The notes beneath the pieces are model-generated. The model saw only the letters and a program-made list of their open reading frames with translations. It searched no databases and was not told the origin of the DNA. Source: Betaproteobacteria bacterium (GTDB lineage: Bacteria > Pseudomonadota > Gammaproteobacteria > Burkholderiales > SG8-41). From it: 51,266 nt of DNA. The stretch lies in NCBI GenBank assembly GCA_947486575.1, contig CANKUB010000018.1, positions 1 through 51,266 on the forward strand, written 5' to 3'. Of this stretch, positions 14,652 to 23,585 are shown one piece after another. Made by a program: the position numbers and the translations under genes. Numbering within the stretch: the stretch's first letter is position 1; the number at the start of each line of letters is the position of its first letter.

Positions 14652-16256
14652 ATGAACGCACTATCGCAACCGCAATGGATCACGGCGCTGTGCCGCAGCG
14701 ACGCTTTTGATCACCCGGTGAACTGTTTCGAGTTGCTGGAAACGCATATTTCGTGGGTGATCCTCACGGGCGACTATGCCTACAAGATCAAGAAGCCGCT
14801 CGACCTGGGCTTCCTTGATTTCACGCAACTGGCGGCGCGCAAACATTTCTGCGATGAAGAGTTGCACCTGAATCGCCGCTTTGCACCGCAGCTTTACCTG
14901 GATGTGGTGACGATCCGCGGCAGCGAGGCGAGCCCAAGGTTTTTTGGCAGCGGCAGCATTATCGACTATGCCGTCAAGATGCGTGAATTTCCGCAGCGTG
15001 CTTTGGCCAGTCGCCTGCTGCCCGATGGCGCCATCAACAGCGCGATGATTGATGCACTGGCCGTGAAGATAGCTGCTTTTCATGGCAAGGCAGGCTGTGC
15101 GGCACGCGGCAGTCCCTACGGCACGCAAGAAGCCGTCATCACGCCAGCCCATGAAAATATTGCACAGCTTGAACCGCTATTGCCGGATGCTGAAAGCCGC
15201 GCACGACTGGCGCTGTTGCGCGCGTGGACTGATGCTGAATACGAGAAACACTGGACGCTATTCGGTGAGCGCCAGACCGAAGGCTTCGTGCGCGAGTGCC
15301 ATGGCGATCTGCATCTGGGCAACATCGTGTTGATTGACGGCGAGTTGATACCCTTTGATTGCATTGAATTTAATCCTTCGTTTCGCTGGATCGATGTGAT
15401 GAACGAAGTGGCATTTCTGGTTATGGATTTCATGGATCGCACTCACGAAGCGATGGGATGGCGTTTTCTGAATGCGTATCTTGAAGCTACCGGCGACTAT
15501 GCAGGCCTGCGCGTATTGCGCTTTTACCTCGTCTATCGTGCGATGGTGCGCGCCAAAGTGCATGGCATACGCGCGCAGCAGGCGGCGAACGATTCTACCG
15601 AGAGCGCCAGATTACTGGCGGTGTGCCGTGGTTATATCGCGCTTGCCATTCGTTTCACCCACATGCCAAACCCGCTGCTGATCGCCATGCACGGGTTGTC
15701 AGGTTCGGGCAAGACGGTGGTGTCGCAACAATTGGTTGAGACACTGGGCGCCATTCGACTGCGTTCCGATGTCGAACGCAAGCGGCAACATAAGCTGCCG
15801 CCAGACCATCGGGGCGATGGCGTGTTGGACGCGGGCATTTATAGCGACGAAGCCACCCATGCGCTTTACGCGCATATGATGCACACCGCGCGCATCGGAA
15901 TGGCGGCTGGATATTGTGTGGTGATAGACGCCGCTTTTCTCAAGCGCTGGCAGCGTGCGCTGGCCTTGGATCTGGCGCACCGCTGCCACGTTCCCGTGAT
16001 GATTGTGGCTTGTCGGTCGCCAGTGGCCGATCTTGCCGCGCGTGTTGAGGTGCGCGCAAAGGCCGCGACGGACGCGTCGGATGCCGGCCCGGCAGTGCTT
16101 GCCCGGCAACTGGAAGTGGCAGAAGCGCTTGAGCCGGTGGAACAGGCTGTAAGTGTTTTTATAGACACTACGCAGAAAGACTTGTCGTCGGCGTTGCGCG
16201 CCATCGCGCGGGAAGTTGCCGAAGTGCAATCAGCTACTCAATCAAGCGAATATTAA
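14652..16256 (+). CDS. APH-like kinase fused to a P-loop AAA kinase domain
   Basis: A 534-residue two-domain protein. The N-terminal part (about 1-320) is aminoglycoside-phosphotransferase-like, with ECHGDLHLGNIV (near 216) and the metal-binding PFDCIEFN further on, equivalent to HGDxxxxN and DxD/E. The C-terminal part (about 340-510) is a small-molecule kinase with a Walker A GLSGSGKT (near 348) and LRSDVERKR. The family is common in Proteobacteria and is annotated as bifunctional aminoglycoside phosphotransferase/ATP-binding protein; its physiological substrate is not established, and antibiotic resistance should not be assumed. ATG 14652 has AAGGTG nearby; longer starts from 14529 read through the divergent promoter region. 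Confidence 0.85.
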   Translation: MNALSQPQWITALCRSDAFDHPVNCFELLETHISWVILTGDYAYKIKKPLDLGFLDFTQLAARKHFCDEELHLNRRFAPQLYLDVVTIRGSEASPRFFGSGSIIDYAVKMREFPQRALASRLLPDGAINSAMIDALAVKIAAFHGKAGCAARGSPYGTQEAVITPAHENIAQLEPLLPDAESRARLALLRAWTDAEYEKHWTLFGERQTEGFVRECHGDLHLGNIVLIDGELIPFDCIEFNPSFRWIDVMNEVAFLVMDFMDRTHEAMGWRFLNAYLEATGDYAGLRVLRFYLVYRAMVRAKVHGIRAQQAANDSTESARLLAVCRGYIALAIRFTHMPNPLLIAMHGLSGSGKTVVSQQLVETLGAIRLRSDVERKRQHKLPPDHRGDGVLDAGIYSDEATHALYAHMMHTARIGMAAGYCVVIDAAFLKRWQRALALDLAHRCHVPVMIVACRSPVADLAARVEVRAKAATDASDAGPAVLARQLEVAEALEPVEQAVSVFIDTTQKDLSSALRAIAREVAEVQSATQSSEY

Positions 16257-16263
16257 AATATTA

Positions 16264-16280
16264 ATTAAAACAATTAGTTA
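16264..16280 (-). repeat. Dispersed 18-bp element, copy 7
   Basis: ATTAAAACAATTAGTTA, between the convergent kinase and MFS genes. Its last three bases (16278-16280) are the stop codon of the MFS gene. Confidence 0.7.
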
Positions 16281-17438
16281 GGACGTTTTTTTGGTATGCC
16301 GGGCGTTCATCACGGAACCGCTGACCAGTGCTGTCGCGCACAGCCAGAACACCGGTGCCAGGCCGATGGCGGCACCCAGCGCACCGAACGCCGTAGGGAT
16401 GAACACGTGTGCACCGTAGCTAACCGCAAGGCGCATGGCGATGCTTTCGCCGGCCCGCCCTGGTGGAGCTGCGTTATAGGCCAGCGTCATCGACAGCGGT
16501 TGGCCGCAGCCGACGCCGAGTCCGATCACGAACGACAGCAGCATTAACACGGCTGGTACAATCGTCATGGGAATAAACACAAATCCGCACGCAGCGAATG
16601 CCAGCGCCACAGCGATCATGCGCTGTACGCCCCAGCGTGCCGTAATCGGCGGTATGGCTACCCGCGTAATCAGCGCGGCCACGCCATAGGTGCCCATGAT
16701 GTAGCCGATTGTGGTGGCGGTGAAGCCGAGGTTGCGCATATACACCGGCATGTAGAGGTTAAATAAATCCCACCCCACCATCACCACGGCGTTGGTGATG
16801 AGCGCTGCGCGCATCGCTGGCAGCTTTAGTAGATCGAACGTGCGCCGCGATTCCGTCGCGCCGGGGGCAGGGGCGGCATTTAGCCTATGCGGCAGCAGGT
16901 TGCGCCCGGCATGGAGCATGGCAATAGTCAGTGCGCTGATAATGGTCAGCAGTAGAAATGCGCGCGGATGCAGCCAGTGATCGATGGCATATCCGATCAT
17001 CACCGGCCCCAGCACCTGCGCAATCGATTCGCCAATGGCGTAGGAGCTGAAGTATTTGGTGCGCGTGGCCGGCGTGGATAGCGCACCGATGTAATACTGT
17101 GTCGCCAGCACGAACAGCATGCTGGTGAAACCGGCAAACGCCGACGAAATGTACAGCGAGGTCAGTCCCGGCCAGATGAACGGCAGCAGCATAGCAAGGC
17201 CCCATGCCGTCACGCCACCATACATGAGCACGCGATTATCAAACCGGTCTGCGATACGGCCTGCTGATACGGCAAGCAGAAAGGGGAATATGCCATGCAG
17301 CGCGAACAACACGCCCGTCTGGAAGGGGCCAGCCCCGAGATCGACCGCGAACAGCGTGACGACGACACGGTTGCCCTTCATGGCGACAAAGAATACCGAG
17401 GTCAGGGCGAGAACGAAAACAATGGGCTTGATGCGCAT
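16278..17438 (-). CDS. Major facilitator superfamily transporter
   Basis: A 386-residue protein with about twelve hydrophobic segments. The loop after the second segment, GRIADRFDNRVLMYGG, is the MFS motif A (G-x-x-x-D-R-x-x-x-R). Length and layout fit a drug/metabolite MFS exporter; the substrate cannot be read. It is divergent from the Bug gene at 17531, with about 90 bp between starts, so the two may share a control region. The stop codon is supplied by a dispersed element. Confidence 0.85.
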   Translation of the reverse strand: MRIKPIVFVLALTSVFFVAMKGNRVVVTLFAVDLGAGPFQTGVLFALHGIFPFLLAVSAGRIADRFDNRVLMYGGVTAWGLAMLLPFIWPGLTSLYISSAFAGFTSMLFVLATQYYIGALSTPATRTKYFSSYAIGESIAQVLGPVMIGYAIDHWLHPRAFLLLTIISALTIAMLHAGRNLLPHRLNAAPAPGATESRRTFDLLKLPAMRAALITNAVVMVGWDLFNLYMPVYMRNLGFTATTIGYIMGTYGVAALITRVAIPPITARWGVQRMIAVALAFAACGFVFIPMTIVPAVLMLLSFVIGLGVGCGQPLSMTLAYNAAPPGRAGESIAMRLAVSYGAHVFIPTAFGALGAAIGLAPVFWLCATALVSGSVMNARHTKKTS

Positions 17439-17530
17439 GAGCGCAGTGATTATAGCTGCATCAGATGCGTGCCAGATGCGTCACCGCATATTGCGGACTC
17501 AACTGCCCGGCGATGATAAAATTTGAAGCT

Positions 17531-18550
17531 ATGAAATCAATGACGCCGCAGGCGAAGCAAAGGGTGACACGGTATCGTGTAGTTTTGGGCACTGTGGCGG
17601 CCCCGGTTTTATTGGCCAGCACACTGGTCTGCGCGCAGCAGAATGCTGCGACGGATTATCCGCGCAAGCCGATACGCATTATTGTGGGCTTCACGCCTGG
17701 CGGCGGCCCCGACATTACGGCGCGGTATGTTGCGCAAAAATTGACGGAAGCCTGGCGGCAGCAAGTGATCGTTGACAACCGGCCTGGCGCGGGTGGCACG
17801 GTGGGGGCGAATCTGGTGGCCAACGCGAATCCGGACGGCTACACGCTGCTGTCGGTGTCGTCTGCGCATGCCGTTGCACCGGCGCTCTATGCCAAACTCC
17901 CTTACGACACGAAAAAAGATCTTGCTGGAATCACCCAAACCGCAACTTCAAAGTATGTGCTGGTGGTAGCGCCATCACTGGGCCTAAAAACGCTCAAGGA
18001 ATTGATTGCGCTGGCGAAGGTAAAAGCGGGGCAGATGAATTTCTCGTCAGCGGGCGTCGGCAGCGGCACGCATTTTGCGGCTGAGCAATTCCAGGCGATG
18101 GCCGGCATCAAGGTAGTTCATGTGCCCTTCAAAGGCATCCCCGAAGCCGTGACAGAAACGATGTCCGGCCGCGTGCAGTATTTCATGGCGCCCATCGCCA
18201 ACAGCGTGAATCTGGTGAAGGAAGGCAAGCTGGTGGGGTTGGGCGTGTCGTCACCGCAGCGTGATGTGCTGTTGCCAGATATCCCCACCATTGCTGAAGC
18301 GGGTGTTGCCGGTTATCAGGCCGAGTTGTGGTTTGGCCTGCTCACATCGGCAATGTCACCCAAACCCATTGTGTCTCGTTTGAACAGCGAAATCCGCCGC
18401 ATCATGAGTGAAGCCGATGCAAAGCAGCGCTGGGCGCCGATAGGACTGGAGCCGCGCGCGACCACGCCTGCGGATTTTGACAAACTGGTGGCGAGCGATA
18501 TCGCGTTGTTCACCAAAATCGCCCGTGCAGCCAACCTAAAGGCCGAGTAG
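17531..18550 (+). CDS. Bug/TctC-type periplasmic binding protein 1
   Basis: About 339 residues. Signal peptide with a basic N-terminus (MTPQAKQRVTRYR) and cleavage near LVCAQQ. The mature part shows the Bug landmarks: YPRKPIRIIVGFTPGGGPDITAR (first ligand loop), VDNRPGAGGTVGA, NPDGYTLL and an LPYD segment, with the second domain entered at VKAGQMNFSSAGVGSGTH. Bug proteins bind carboxylic acids for tripartite tricarboxylate transport or sensing. ATG 17531 is used; ATG 17513 in the same frame is also possible and neither has a strong Shine-Dalgarno sequence. The pirin gene starts 3 bp after the stop, so it heads an operon with pirin and an acyl-CoA ligase. Confidence 0.85.
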   Translation: MKSMTPQAKQRVTRYRVVLGTVAAPVLLASTLVCAQQNAATDYPRKPIRIIVGFTPGGGPDITARYVAQKLTEAWRQQVIVDNRPGAGGTVGANLVANANPDGYTLLSVSSAHAVAPALYAKLPYDTKKDLAGITQTATSKYVLVVAPSLGLKTLKELIALAKVKAGQMNFSSAGVGSGTHFAAEQFQAMAGIKVVHVPFKGIPEAVTETMSGRVQYFMAPIANSVNLVKEGKLVGLGVSSPQRDVLLPDIPTIAEAGVAGYQAELWFGLLTSAMSPKPIVSRLNSEIRRIMSEADAKQRWAPIGLEPRATTPADFDKLVASDIALFTKIARAANLKAE

Positions 18551-18553
18551 CCC

Positions 18554-19414
18554 ATGACCATTCGTACCTTACAGCAGGTCATTCAGTCCATGCCGACATC
18601 GGACGGGGCCGGCGTCAAGCTGCGCCGCAGTCTCGGCAGTCAGCGCGGCCTGTATGTTGATCCTTTTCTGATGCTCGACGAGTTCTCAACCGACAACCCG
18701 GATGATTACATCGCCGGGTTCCCATCGCACCCGCACCGCGGCTTCGAGACGGTCACCTACATGCTCGATGGTCACTTGCTGCATGAGGATCACCTGGGTA
18801 ATCGTGGCGATCTCAAGAGCGGCGGTGCGCAATGGATGACGGCAGGACGCGGCATTATTCACTCGGAAATGCCGCAGCAAACTGAAGGCCGCATGCGCGG
18901 CTTTCAGTTGTGGGTGAATCTGCCCGCAAACGAAAAAATGAAACCGGCGTGGTACCGCGACATTGAGCCGCACGAAATTCCTCAGGTGACACTGGCCGAT
19001 GGCGGAACAGCGAAAATCATTGCGGGCTCGATCAATGTAGCGGGTGTGGTGACCGACGGCGTTATCACCGGTCATACGACTGATCCTCAATATATTGACG
19101 TGGATTTACCCAACGGTTCGCCGTTTCACTATTACATCCGCGATGATTACAGCGCCTTCATTTACCTCTACGAGGGCAAGTTGCTGGTGGGTGAGCCGAA
19201 CATAGCGCGCCCGTTGGCAACGCAGTGTGGGGGCGTGCTGTCGGCGGGCGATCAGATTACGGTGACTGCGGACAATGGCCCCGCGCGCTTTTTGCTGATT
19301 GCTGGCAAGCCGATCAAGGAACCGGTCATGCAGTATGGTCCGTTTGTCATGAACACGCGCGAAGAGGTTGAACAGGCAGTGCGCGACTATCAGAATGGAA
19401 CTCTCACGACATGA
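18554..19414 (+). CDS. Pirin-family protein
   Basis: A 286-residue bicupin. The N-terminal cupin has FPSHPHRGFETVTYMLDG, supplying the metal-binding His-His-Glu set, and SGGAQWMTAGRGIIHSEMP follows with the fourth ligand His; this is the pirin signature. Bacterial pirins are Fe-dependent and some have quercetinase activity or bind metabolic enzymes; the role here is not certain. It starts 3 bp after the Bug gene and its stop overlaps the next start (ATGA at 19411), so it is translationally coupled to the acyl-CoA ligase. Confidence 0.9.
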   Translation: MTIRTLQQVIQSMPTSDGAGVKLRRSLGSQRGLYVDPFLMLDEFSTDNPDDYIAGFPSHPHRGFETVTYMLDGHLLHEDHLGNRGDLKSGGAQWMTAGRGIIHSEMPQQTEGRMRGFQLWVNLPANEKMKPAWYRDIEPHEIPQVTLADGGTAKIIAGSINVAGVVTDGVITGHTTDPQYIDVDLPNGSPFHYYIRDDYSAFIYLYEGKLLVGEPNIARPLATQCGGVLSAGDQITVTADNGPARFLLIAGKPIKEPVMQYGPFVMNTREEVEQAVRDYQNGTLTT

Positions 19415-21003
19415 GCAGCATGAGCGCCCCGAATCCCCAAACCCTGACAGAGATGCTGGCACGCCGCCTGGCTGTTGGCGGGGTTGCGCTGATTGACCGC
19501 GACAAGACCGTAACCGCGGCCGCGCTGGACGAAGAAAGCCGCCGCGTGGCGCAAGGCCTCTATGATCTAGGTGTGCGCGAAGGCGACCGTGTGGCGGTGT
19601 GGCTGCCCAACGTGCCCGCATGGCTCTCCTGTTTTTTTGCGGTGGCGCGGCTGGGCGCCATCGTGGTGGCGGTCAACACACGTTTTCGCTCGAATGAAAT
19701 TGCCGATATCGTTGGGCGCTCCGGCGCCAAGGTGCTGGTCTATTGGCCCGGTTATCGCGGTATTGATTTCGATGGCATTTTGCGCGATGCCGGTGTGCCC
19801 GCGCTGAAGGAGCTGAACGCCATCGTCGCTTACAGCGAGCAGGGCGACCCTGTCGTCAATCATGAGGCGCTGGGTAAGCCTGTTACGGCTTATGGAGATC
19901 TCGCGCAGCGGTTACCCTATCCCCATGATCATGCGCGGCCCGAGCTGGGTTGTCTGATATTCACTACGTCGGGCACCACCAGGCTGCCGAAATTTGTGCT
20001 GCATCATCAGGCATCGATAGCCAGCCACGCGGCGGAAGCTGCGCGCGGTTTCGGCTATGGCGATGAAAATGCTGTGACGCTGCTCACCGTGCCGATGTGT
20101 GGCACCTTCGGCATGAGCCATGCGATAAGCCCGCTAGCAGGGGGCAAGCTGCTGGTGATGCTGACTACGTTTGAGGCGCAGGCCGCCGCGCAGGCAATCA
20201 AGCGCTATAACGTGACACATTTGCCTGCGACTGGCGATATTGTCGCGCAACTGCTGGCCGCATCGATGGAAAAAATACCCTATCCGACGGTGCGTGCCGT
20301 GATGGGCGTGCGTGCAGGGCAGGCGCGGCCCGCCGAGGCGCGCGGGCTGAAGCTGATGGGCATTTACGGCTCCAGCGAATTGCAGGCGGTGCTGTCGATA
20401 CGTCCGGTGGATTTGCTGCCGGAGCAACGCGAAACTGGCGGCGGCAAACTCATCACCGCCGCGACGCGCGTGCGCACCCGCAGCAACGATACCGGCAAGC
20501 TATTGCCGCATGGCGAACAGGGTGAACTGGAGTTCAAAGGCCCCAGCATGTTGATGGGCTACTTTGGCAATGCCGAGGCGACGAAGGCCGCGTTCACCGA
20601 CGACGGCTGGTTCAAGAGTGGCGATCTGGGCTATACGCTCGCAGATAACGAATTTATTTTTCTCACGCGTATGGGTGACGTGCTGCGGCTGGCGGGCTTT
20701 CTGGTGAATCCGCTGGAAATCGAAGCCGTGCTGGATGCGCACCCGTCTGTGGCGGTCAGCCAGGTGGTCGGTATCGACGGGCCGCGCGGGCCGATGCCGG
20801 TGGCGTTTGTGCTATCGAAGAACGCTGACGGGACCATTGACGAAGCCGCGCTCATTGCGCATTGCAAACAGAAAATCGCCCACTACAAAGTGCCGCATCA
20901 CGTGTTGGCGATTGATGTGTTTCCATTTACGCCCAGTGCCAATGGCAACAAGATTCAAAAGTCGAAGCTGCGTGATATTGCGTTGGCTGTATTACGGGGA
21001 TGA
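19411..21003 (+). CDS. AMP-forming acyl-CoA synthetase
   Basis: A 530-residue member of the ANL adenylating superfamily. Visible motifs: the P-loop-like FTTSGTTRLPKFV (near 190; Arg replaces the usual Gly after TSGTT), GIYGSSELQ (aromatic/adenine motif), GELEFKGPSMLMGYF, the GWFKSGDLGY motif with the ribose-binding Asp, the hinge segment around DVLRLAGFLVNPLEIE, and NGNKIQKSKLR with the catalytic Lys near the C-terminus. The enzyme would activate a carboxylic acid to its CoA thioester using ATP. Given the Bug gene upstream, the acid may be the ligand of that binding protein. The acid itself cannot be named from sequence. Confidence 0.88.
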   Translation: MSSMSAPNPQTLTEMLARRLAVGGVALIDRDKTVTAAALDEESRRVAQGLYDLGVREGDRVAVWLPNVPAWLSCFFAVARLGAIVVAVNTRFRSNEIADIVGRSGAKVLVYWPGYRGIDFDGILRDAGVPALKELNAIVAYSEQGDPVVNHEALGKPVTAYGDLAQRLPYPHDHARPELGCLIFTTSGTTRLPKFVLHHQASIASHAAEAARGFGYGDENAVTLLTVPMCGTFGMSHAISPLAGGKLLVMLTTFEAQAAAQAIKRYNVTHLPATGDIVAQLLAASMEKIPYPTVRAVMGVRAGQARPAEARGLKLMGIYGSSELQAVLSIRPVDLLPEQRETGGGKLITAATRVRTRSNDTGKLLPHGEQGELEFKGPSMLMGYFGNAEATKAAFTDDGWFKSGDLGYTLADNEFIFLTRMGDVLRLAGFLVNPLEIEAVLDAHPSVAVSQVVGIDGPRGPMPVAFVLSKNADGTIDEAALIAHCKQKIAHYKVPHHVLAIDVFPFTPSANGNKIQKSKLRDIALAVLRG

Positions 21004-21008
21004 TGCTG

Positions 21009-21026
21009 TAACTATCTGTTTTAAAA
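21009..21026 (+). repeat. Dispersed 18-bp element, copy 8 (palindromic)
   Basis: TAACTATCTGTTTTAAAA followed directly by CAATAAATAG, so that CTAT-x-TGTTTT and AAAACA-x-ATAG form an inverted repeat (21012-21035). It lies just before the amidohydrolase gene, whose Shine-Dalgarno AAGGGG follows at 21038-21043. Confidence 0.7.
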
Positions 21027-21045
21027 CAATAAATAGCAAGGGGAT

Positions 21046-22080
21046 ATGATGCGTGATGTAACTCGTCGTGAGTTTTTGACCGGATTGGCAGCGCTGGGCG
21101 CGGGAACATTCCTCCCCGGCTGTGCTCTCACTGAAGGCGCCGGTGCGGTTGCGAAGCTGCAGCGCATCGATATTCATCACCACTTTGTATCGCCCGGCTA
21201 TTCCGCAGCGTTAAAGCAGATGGGGCAGGGCCACGCCAAATGGTCGGCGCAGATGTCGCTTGATGATATGGACAAGAGTGGCATACAAACCTCACTGCTG
21301 TCGCTGATACAACCGGCGATGGCAGTCGGAGACGTTTCGCTCGGGCGCAAACTTGCGCGTGAGGCCAATGAACACGCGGCCAAACTCGTAACTTCATACA
21401 AGGGCCGCTTCGGCAGTTTTGCGTGCCTACCGTATACCGATACCGAGGGCAGCCTCGCCGAAATCGCCTACGCGCAGGATACGCTCAAGGCCGAGGGCTT
21501 CTGCCTGATGACCAGTTACGGCGGGCGTTATCTCGGCGACCCGGCATTCTGGCCGGTGCTGGAAGAATTAAATCGCCGCAAAGCGGTTGTGTATACCCAC
21601 CCGCTTGCACCGCAGTGCTGCGGCAATATTCCATCGCCGGTACCGGTGGCTACCATCGAATATGCGGTAGACACCACGCGCACCATGACCAGTCTGATGT
21701 TTCACGGCGCAGCGGCGCGCTACTCGGATATCAAATGGATTTTTTCGCACAGCGGTGGTGTCACGCCGTTTCTGGTGTCGCGATTTGAACGAGAGCAGGC
21801 CACGATCAAAGGGATTACGGAAAAACTGCCCAGCGGTTTCCGCCACGAGCTGTCGAAGTTTTATTACGACATGGCGCAGGGCAATCACCCAGGCGCGCTT
21901 GATGCGCTGATGCACATCGCACCGGTGTCGCAGTTTTTGTATGGCACGGATTACCCATTCCGCGGTGGGGCCGAAGTCAACGAAGGCTTGGCCAAGTATC
22001 AGCACTTCAGCGCTGCCGAGCGGCGGGCGATTGATCGTGACAACGCGCTGCGGATATTGCCGTCGTTAAATCGCGGATAA
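21046..22080 (+). CDS. Amidohydrolase-2 family protein, probable Tat lipoprotein
   Basis: A 344-residue metal-dependent hydrolase of the ACMSD-like amidohydrolase-2 family. The N-terminus has a twin-arginine signal (TRREFLTGLAALGAG) ending in LPGC, a lipobox, so the protein is probably exported folded and lipid-anchored. Metal-ligand candidates are the HHH in IDIHHHFVSP (near 43), the His of VVYTHPLAP, the His of IFSHSGGVTPFL, and the Asp of YGTDYPF. Family members are often decarboxylases or hydrolases of cyclic acids. Start is ATG 21046 or 21049, with AAGGGG upstream. It likely belongs with the Bug-pirin-ligase operon upstream, 42 bp after the ligase stop. Confidence 0.85.
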   Translation: MMRDVTRREFLTGLAALGAGTFLPGCALTEGAGAVAKLQRIDIHHHFVSPGYSAALKQMGQGHAKWSAQMSLDDMDKSGIQTSLLSLIQPAMAVGDVSLGRKLAREANEHAAKLVTSYKGRFGSFACLPYTDTEGSLAEIAYAQDTLKAEGFCLMTSYGGRYLGDPAFWPVLEELNRRKAVVYTHPLAPQCCGNIPSPVPVATIEYAVDTTRTMTSLMFHGAAARYSDIKWIFSHSGGVTPFLVSRFEREQATIKGITEKLPSGFRHELSKFYYDMAQGNHPGALDALMHIAPVSQFLYGTDYPFRGGAEVNEGLAKYQHFSAAERRAIDRDNALRILPSLNRG

Positions 22081-22559
22081 CCCACCCGTAGGATGCCGGT
22101 AAGCGCAGAGCACCGCATCGGTCGAGTGCTTCCGCTACTACGTTACGCGAATGGTTCGCATTGGCTCACGGGAACGATTGATGCGGTTCGCTTTAGCTCA
22201 CCGGCATCCTACGATCATTGGCATAACGCAACGTGCAGGATGCCTGTGACGAAGGAACCGCATCGTTCGAGGTAATTCACCACACATTTGAGATTGGTGC
22301 GGTTCGGCCACGGGCATCATCGATGTGGTGCGCTGCGCTCACCAGCATCTACATTCGTTGCAATAGGCCAGTGCGTGTTGAATATCAATAGACGTAGGAT
22401 GCCGGTGACGAAGGAACCGCATCAATGGCGTAAACACAGCACGCATCCTGCATACACGGCCGCTGCGCTGCGCCCTTCGACAAGCTCAGGACAGGCTTAC
22501 TGGCATCTTACGGTTCTGAATCATGGATAGTTGTGTGTGGTATCACGGGCAGCTGGGCT
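22081..22559. repeat. Gene-free region filled with intergenic repeats
   Basis: No gene is supported here. A family of about 30-bp units (GTAGGATGCCGGTGACGAAG then GAACCGCATC) occurs in direct orientation at 22088-22120, 22235-22264 and 22394-22423 and inverted at 22180-22212, with a more degenerate unit around 22298-22352. A different widespread repeat, CCTTCGACAAGCTCAGGACA, follows at 22474-22493. Direct and inverted units could fold into long RNA hairpins after the amidohydrolase gene. Confidence 0.75.
22473..22499 (+). repeat. TTCGACAAGCTCAGGACAGG-type repeat, copy A
   Basis: Matches a second copy at 35093-35119 except for a Cys-to-Gly-type change in the middle (TTCGAC versus TTCGGC) and the last bases. 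This type of element is found widely in intergenic regions of many bacterial genomes. Confidence 0.7.
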
Positions 22560-23534
22560 TCAATCGAGCTTGATACCCTGTGACTTGATTACTTTATCCC
22601 ACAGCTCAAAATCTTTTCGCAGGAATGCGGCCAGGCTCTCCGGTGTGCTGGCGCCGGTCTCGATGCTGGCAGCAGCGAAGCGCTCCTTGACTTCACGCGA
22701 CTCCAGCGCCTTCGCGGTGTCGCCCGCAATGCGATCGACAATTGGCCGCGGCGTGCCTGAGGGGGCGAAGAACGCCACCCATACATACACGTCAAAACCG
22801 GGATAGCCGGATTCAGCCACGCTGGGTAAGTTGGGCATCGCTGCCCAACGCTTTTCGCTGGTGACCGCCAGCGCGCGCAGTTTGCCGGAATCGATGTGCG
22901 GCTTGGAGACAATGGGCGCAGTGAAACTCAGCATCACGTGTCCGCCAATTTGATCGACCATCAGTGGCCCCGCGCCTTTGTAAGGCACGTGCTGAATGAC
23001 TGTGCCTGTGCGTGAGCCGAACAGAGCACCCGCCAGATGCGATGACGTGCCCGCCCCTGGCGATGCATAGCTGATTTCACCGGGTTTGGATTTGGCCAGC
23101 GCCACCAGTTCTTTGACGTTGCGCGCGGGTAGCGCCGGATGCGACACCACCATGTTGGGTGAAGTGGCCGTCATTGATATAGGCACAAAATCACGGAACG
23201 GATCATAGGGTAGCTTGCGATACAGGCTCGCGTTCATGATCAGCGAGTTGTTGGCAATTAGCAGGGTGTAACCGTCGGGAGGTGACTTTGCGGTTATTTC
23301 CGCGCCGATGTTGCCGCCTGCGCCGGGGCGATTGTCGATGATCAGGCTTTGGCCCAGCAGTGCAGGCAGGCGAACGTTCAGCGTGCGTATGGTGATGTCG
23401 TTGGCGCCGCCGGGAGCGAAGGGCACGATCACGCGTATGGGTTTGCTGGGGTATGTTTGTGCGCAGACTGCGCCGCTTGCCGTGAGCAACGCTATGCAGA
23501 TACAGAAACGTAAATTAGGTGAACGAAAAAGCAT
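22560..23534 (-). CDS. Bug/TctC-type periplasmic binding protein 2
   Basis: A 324-residue protein. Signal peptide ending SGAVCAQ; the mature chain starts YPSKPIRVIVPFAPGGANDITIR, then LIIDNRPGAGGNIGAE, PPDGYTLLIAN, LPYDPFRDF and YASPGAGTSSHLAG, followed in the second domain by VPYKGAG, the Bug family pattern at usual length. ATG 23534 has GGAG 5 bp upstream. It is downstream of another Bug gene on the same strand (51 bp gap), and the two could form a pair that recognises different ligands. No transporter membrane subunits are nearby. Confidence 0.88.
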   Translation of the reverse strand: MLFRSPNLRFCICIALLTASGAVCAQTYPSKPIRVIVPFAPGGANDITIRTLNVRLPALLGQSLIIDNRPGAGGNIGAEITAKSPPDGYTLLIANNSLIMNASLYRKLPYDPFRDFVPISMTATSPNMVVSHPALPARNVKELVALAKSKPGEISYASPGAGTSSHLAGALFGSRTGTVIQHVPYKGAGPLMVDQIGGHVMLSFTAPIVSKPHIDSGKLRALAVTSEKRWAAMPNLPSVAESGYPGFDVYVWVAFFAPSGTPRPIVDRIAGDTAKALESREVKERFAAASIETGASTPESLAAFLRKDFELWDKVIKSQGIKLD

Positions 23535-23556
23535 GGTTGCTCCATTATATTTATAT

Positions 23557-23574
23557 CTTAAATCAGATGCTTAG
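23557..23574 (-). repeat. Degenerate copy of the dispersed element, copy 9
   Basis: CTTAAATCAGATGCTTAG, a weak match to the reverse-complement consensus, between two Bug genes. Confidence 0.35.
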
Positions 23575-23585
23575 CTGTCGTTCTC

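Noticed and set aside
14652-16256. Aminoglycoside resistance gene
   Set aside because: The APH-like domain is fused to a P-loop kinase in a family of unknown substrate; no resistance context is present.
22088-22423. Possible CRISPR array in the repeated region
   Set aside because: Units are few, vary in sequence, occur in both orientations and are not separated by spacers of constant length.
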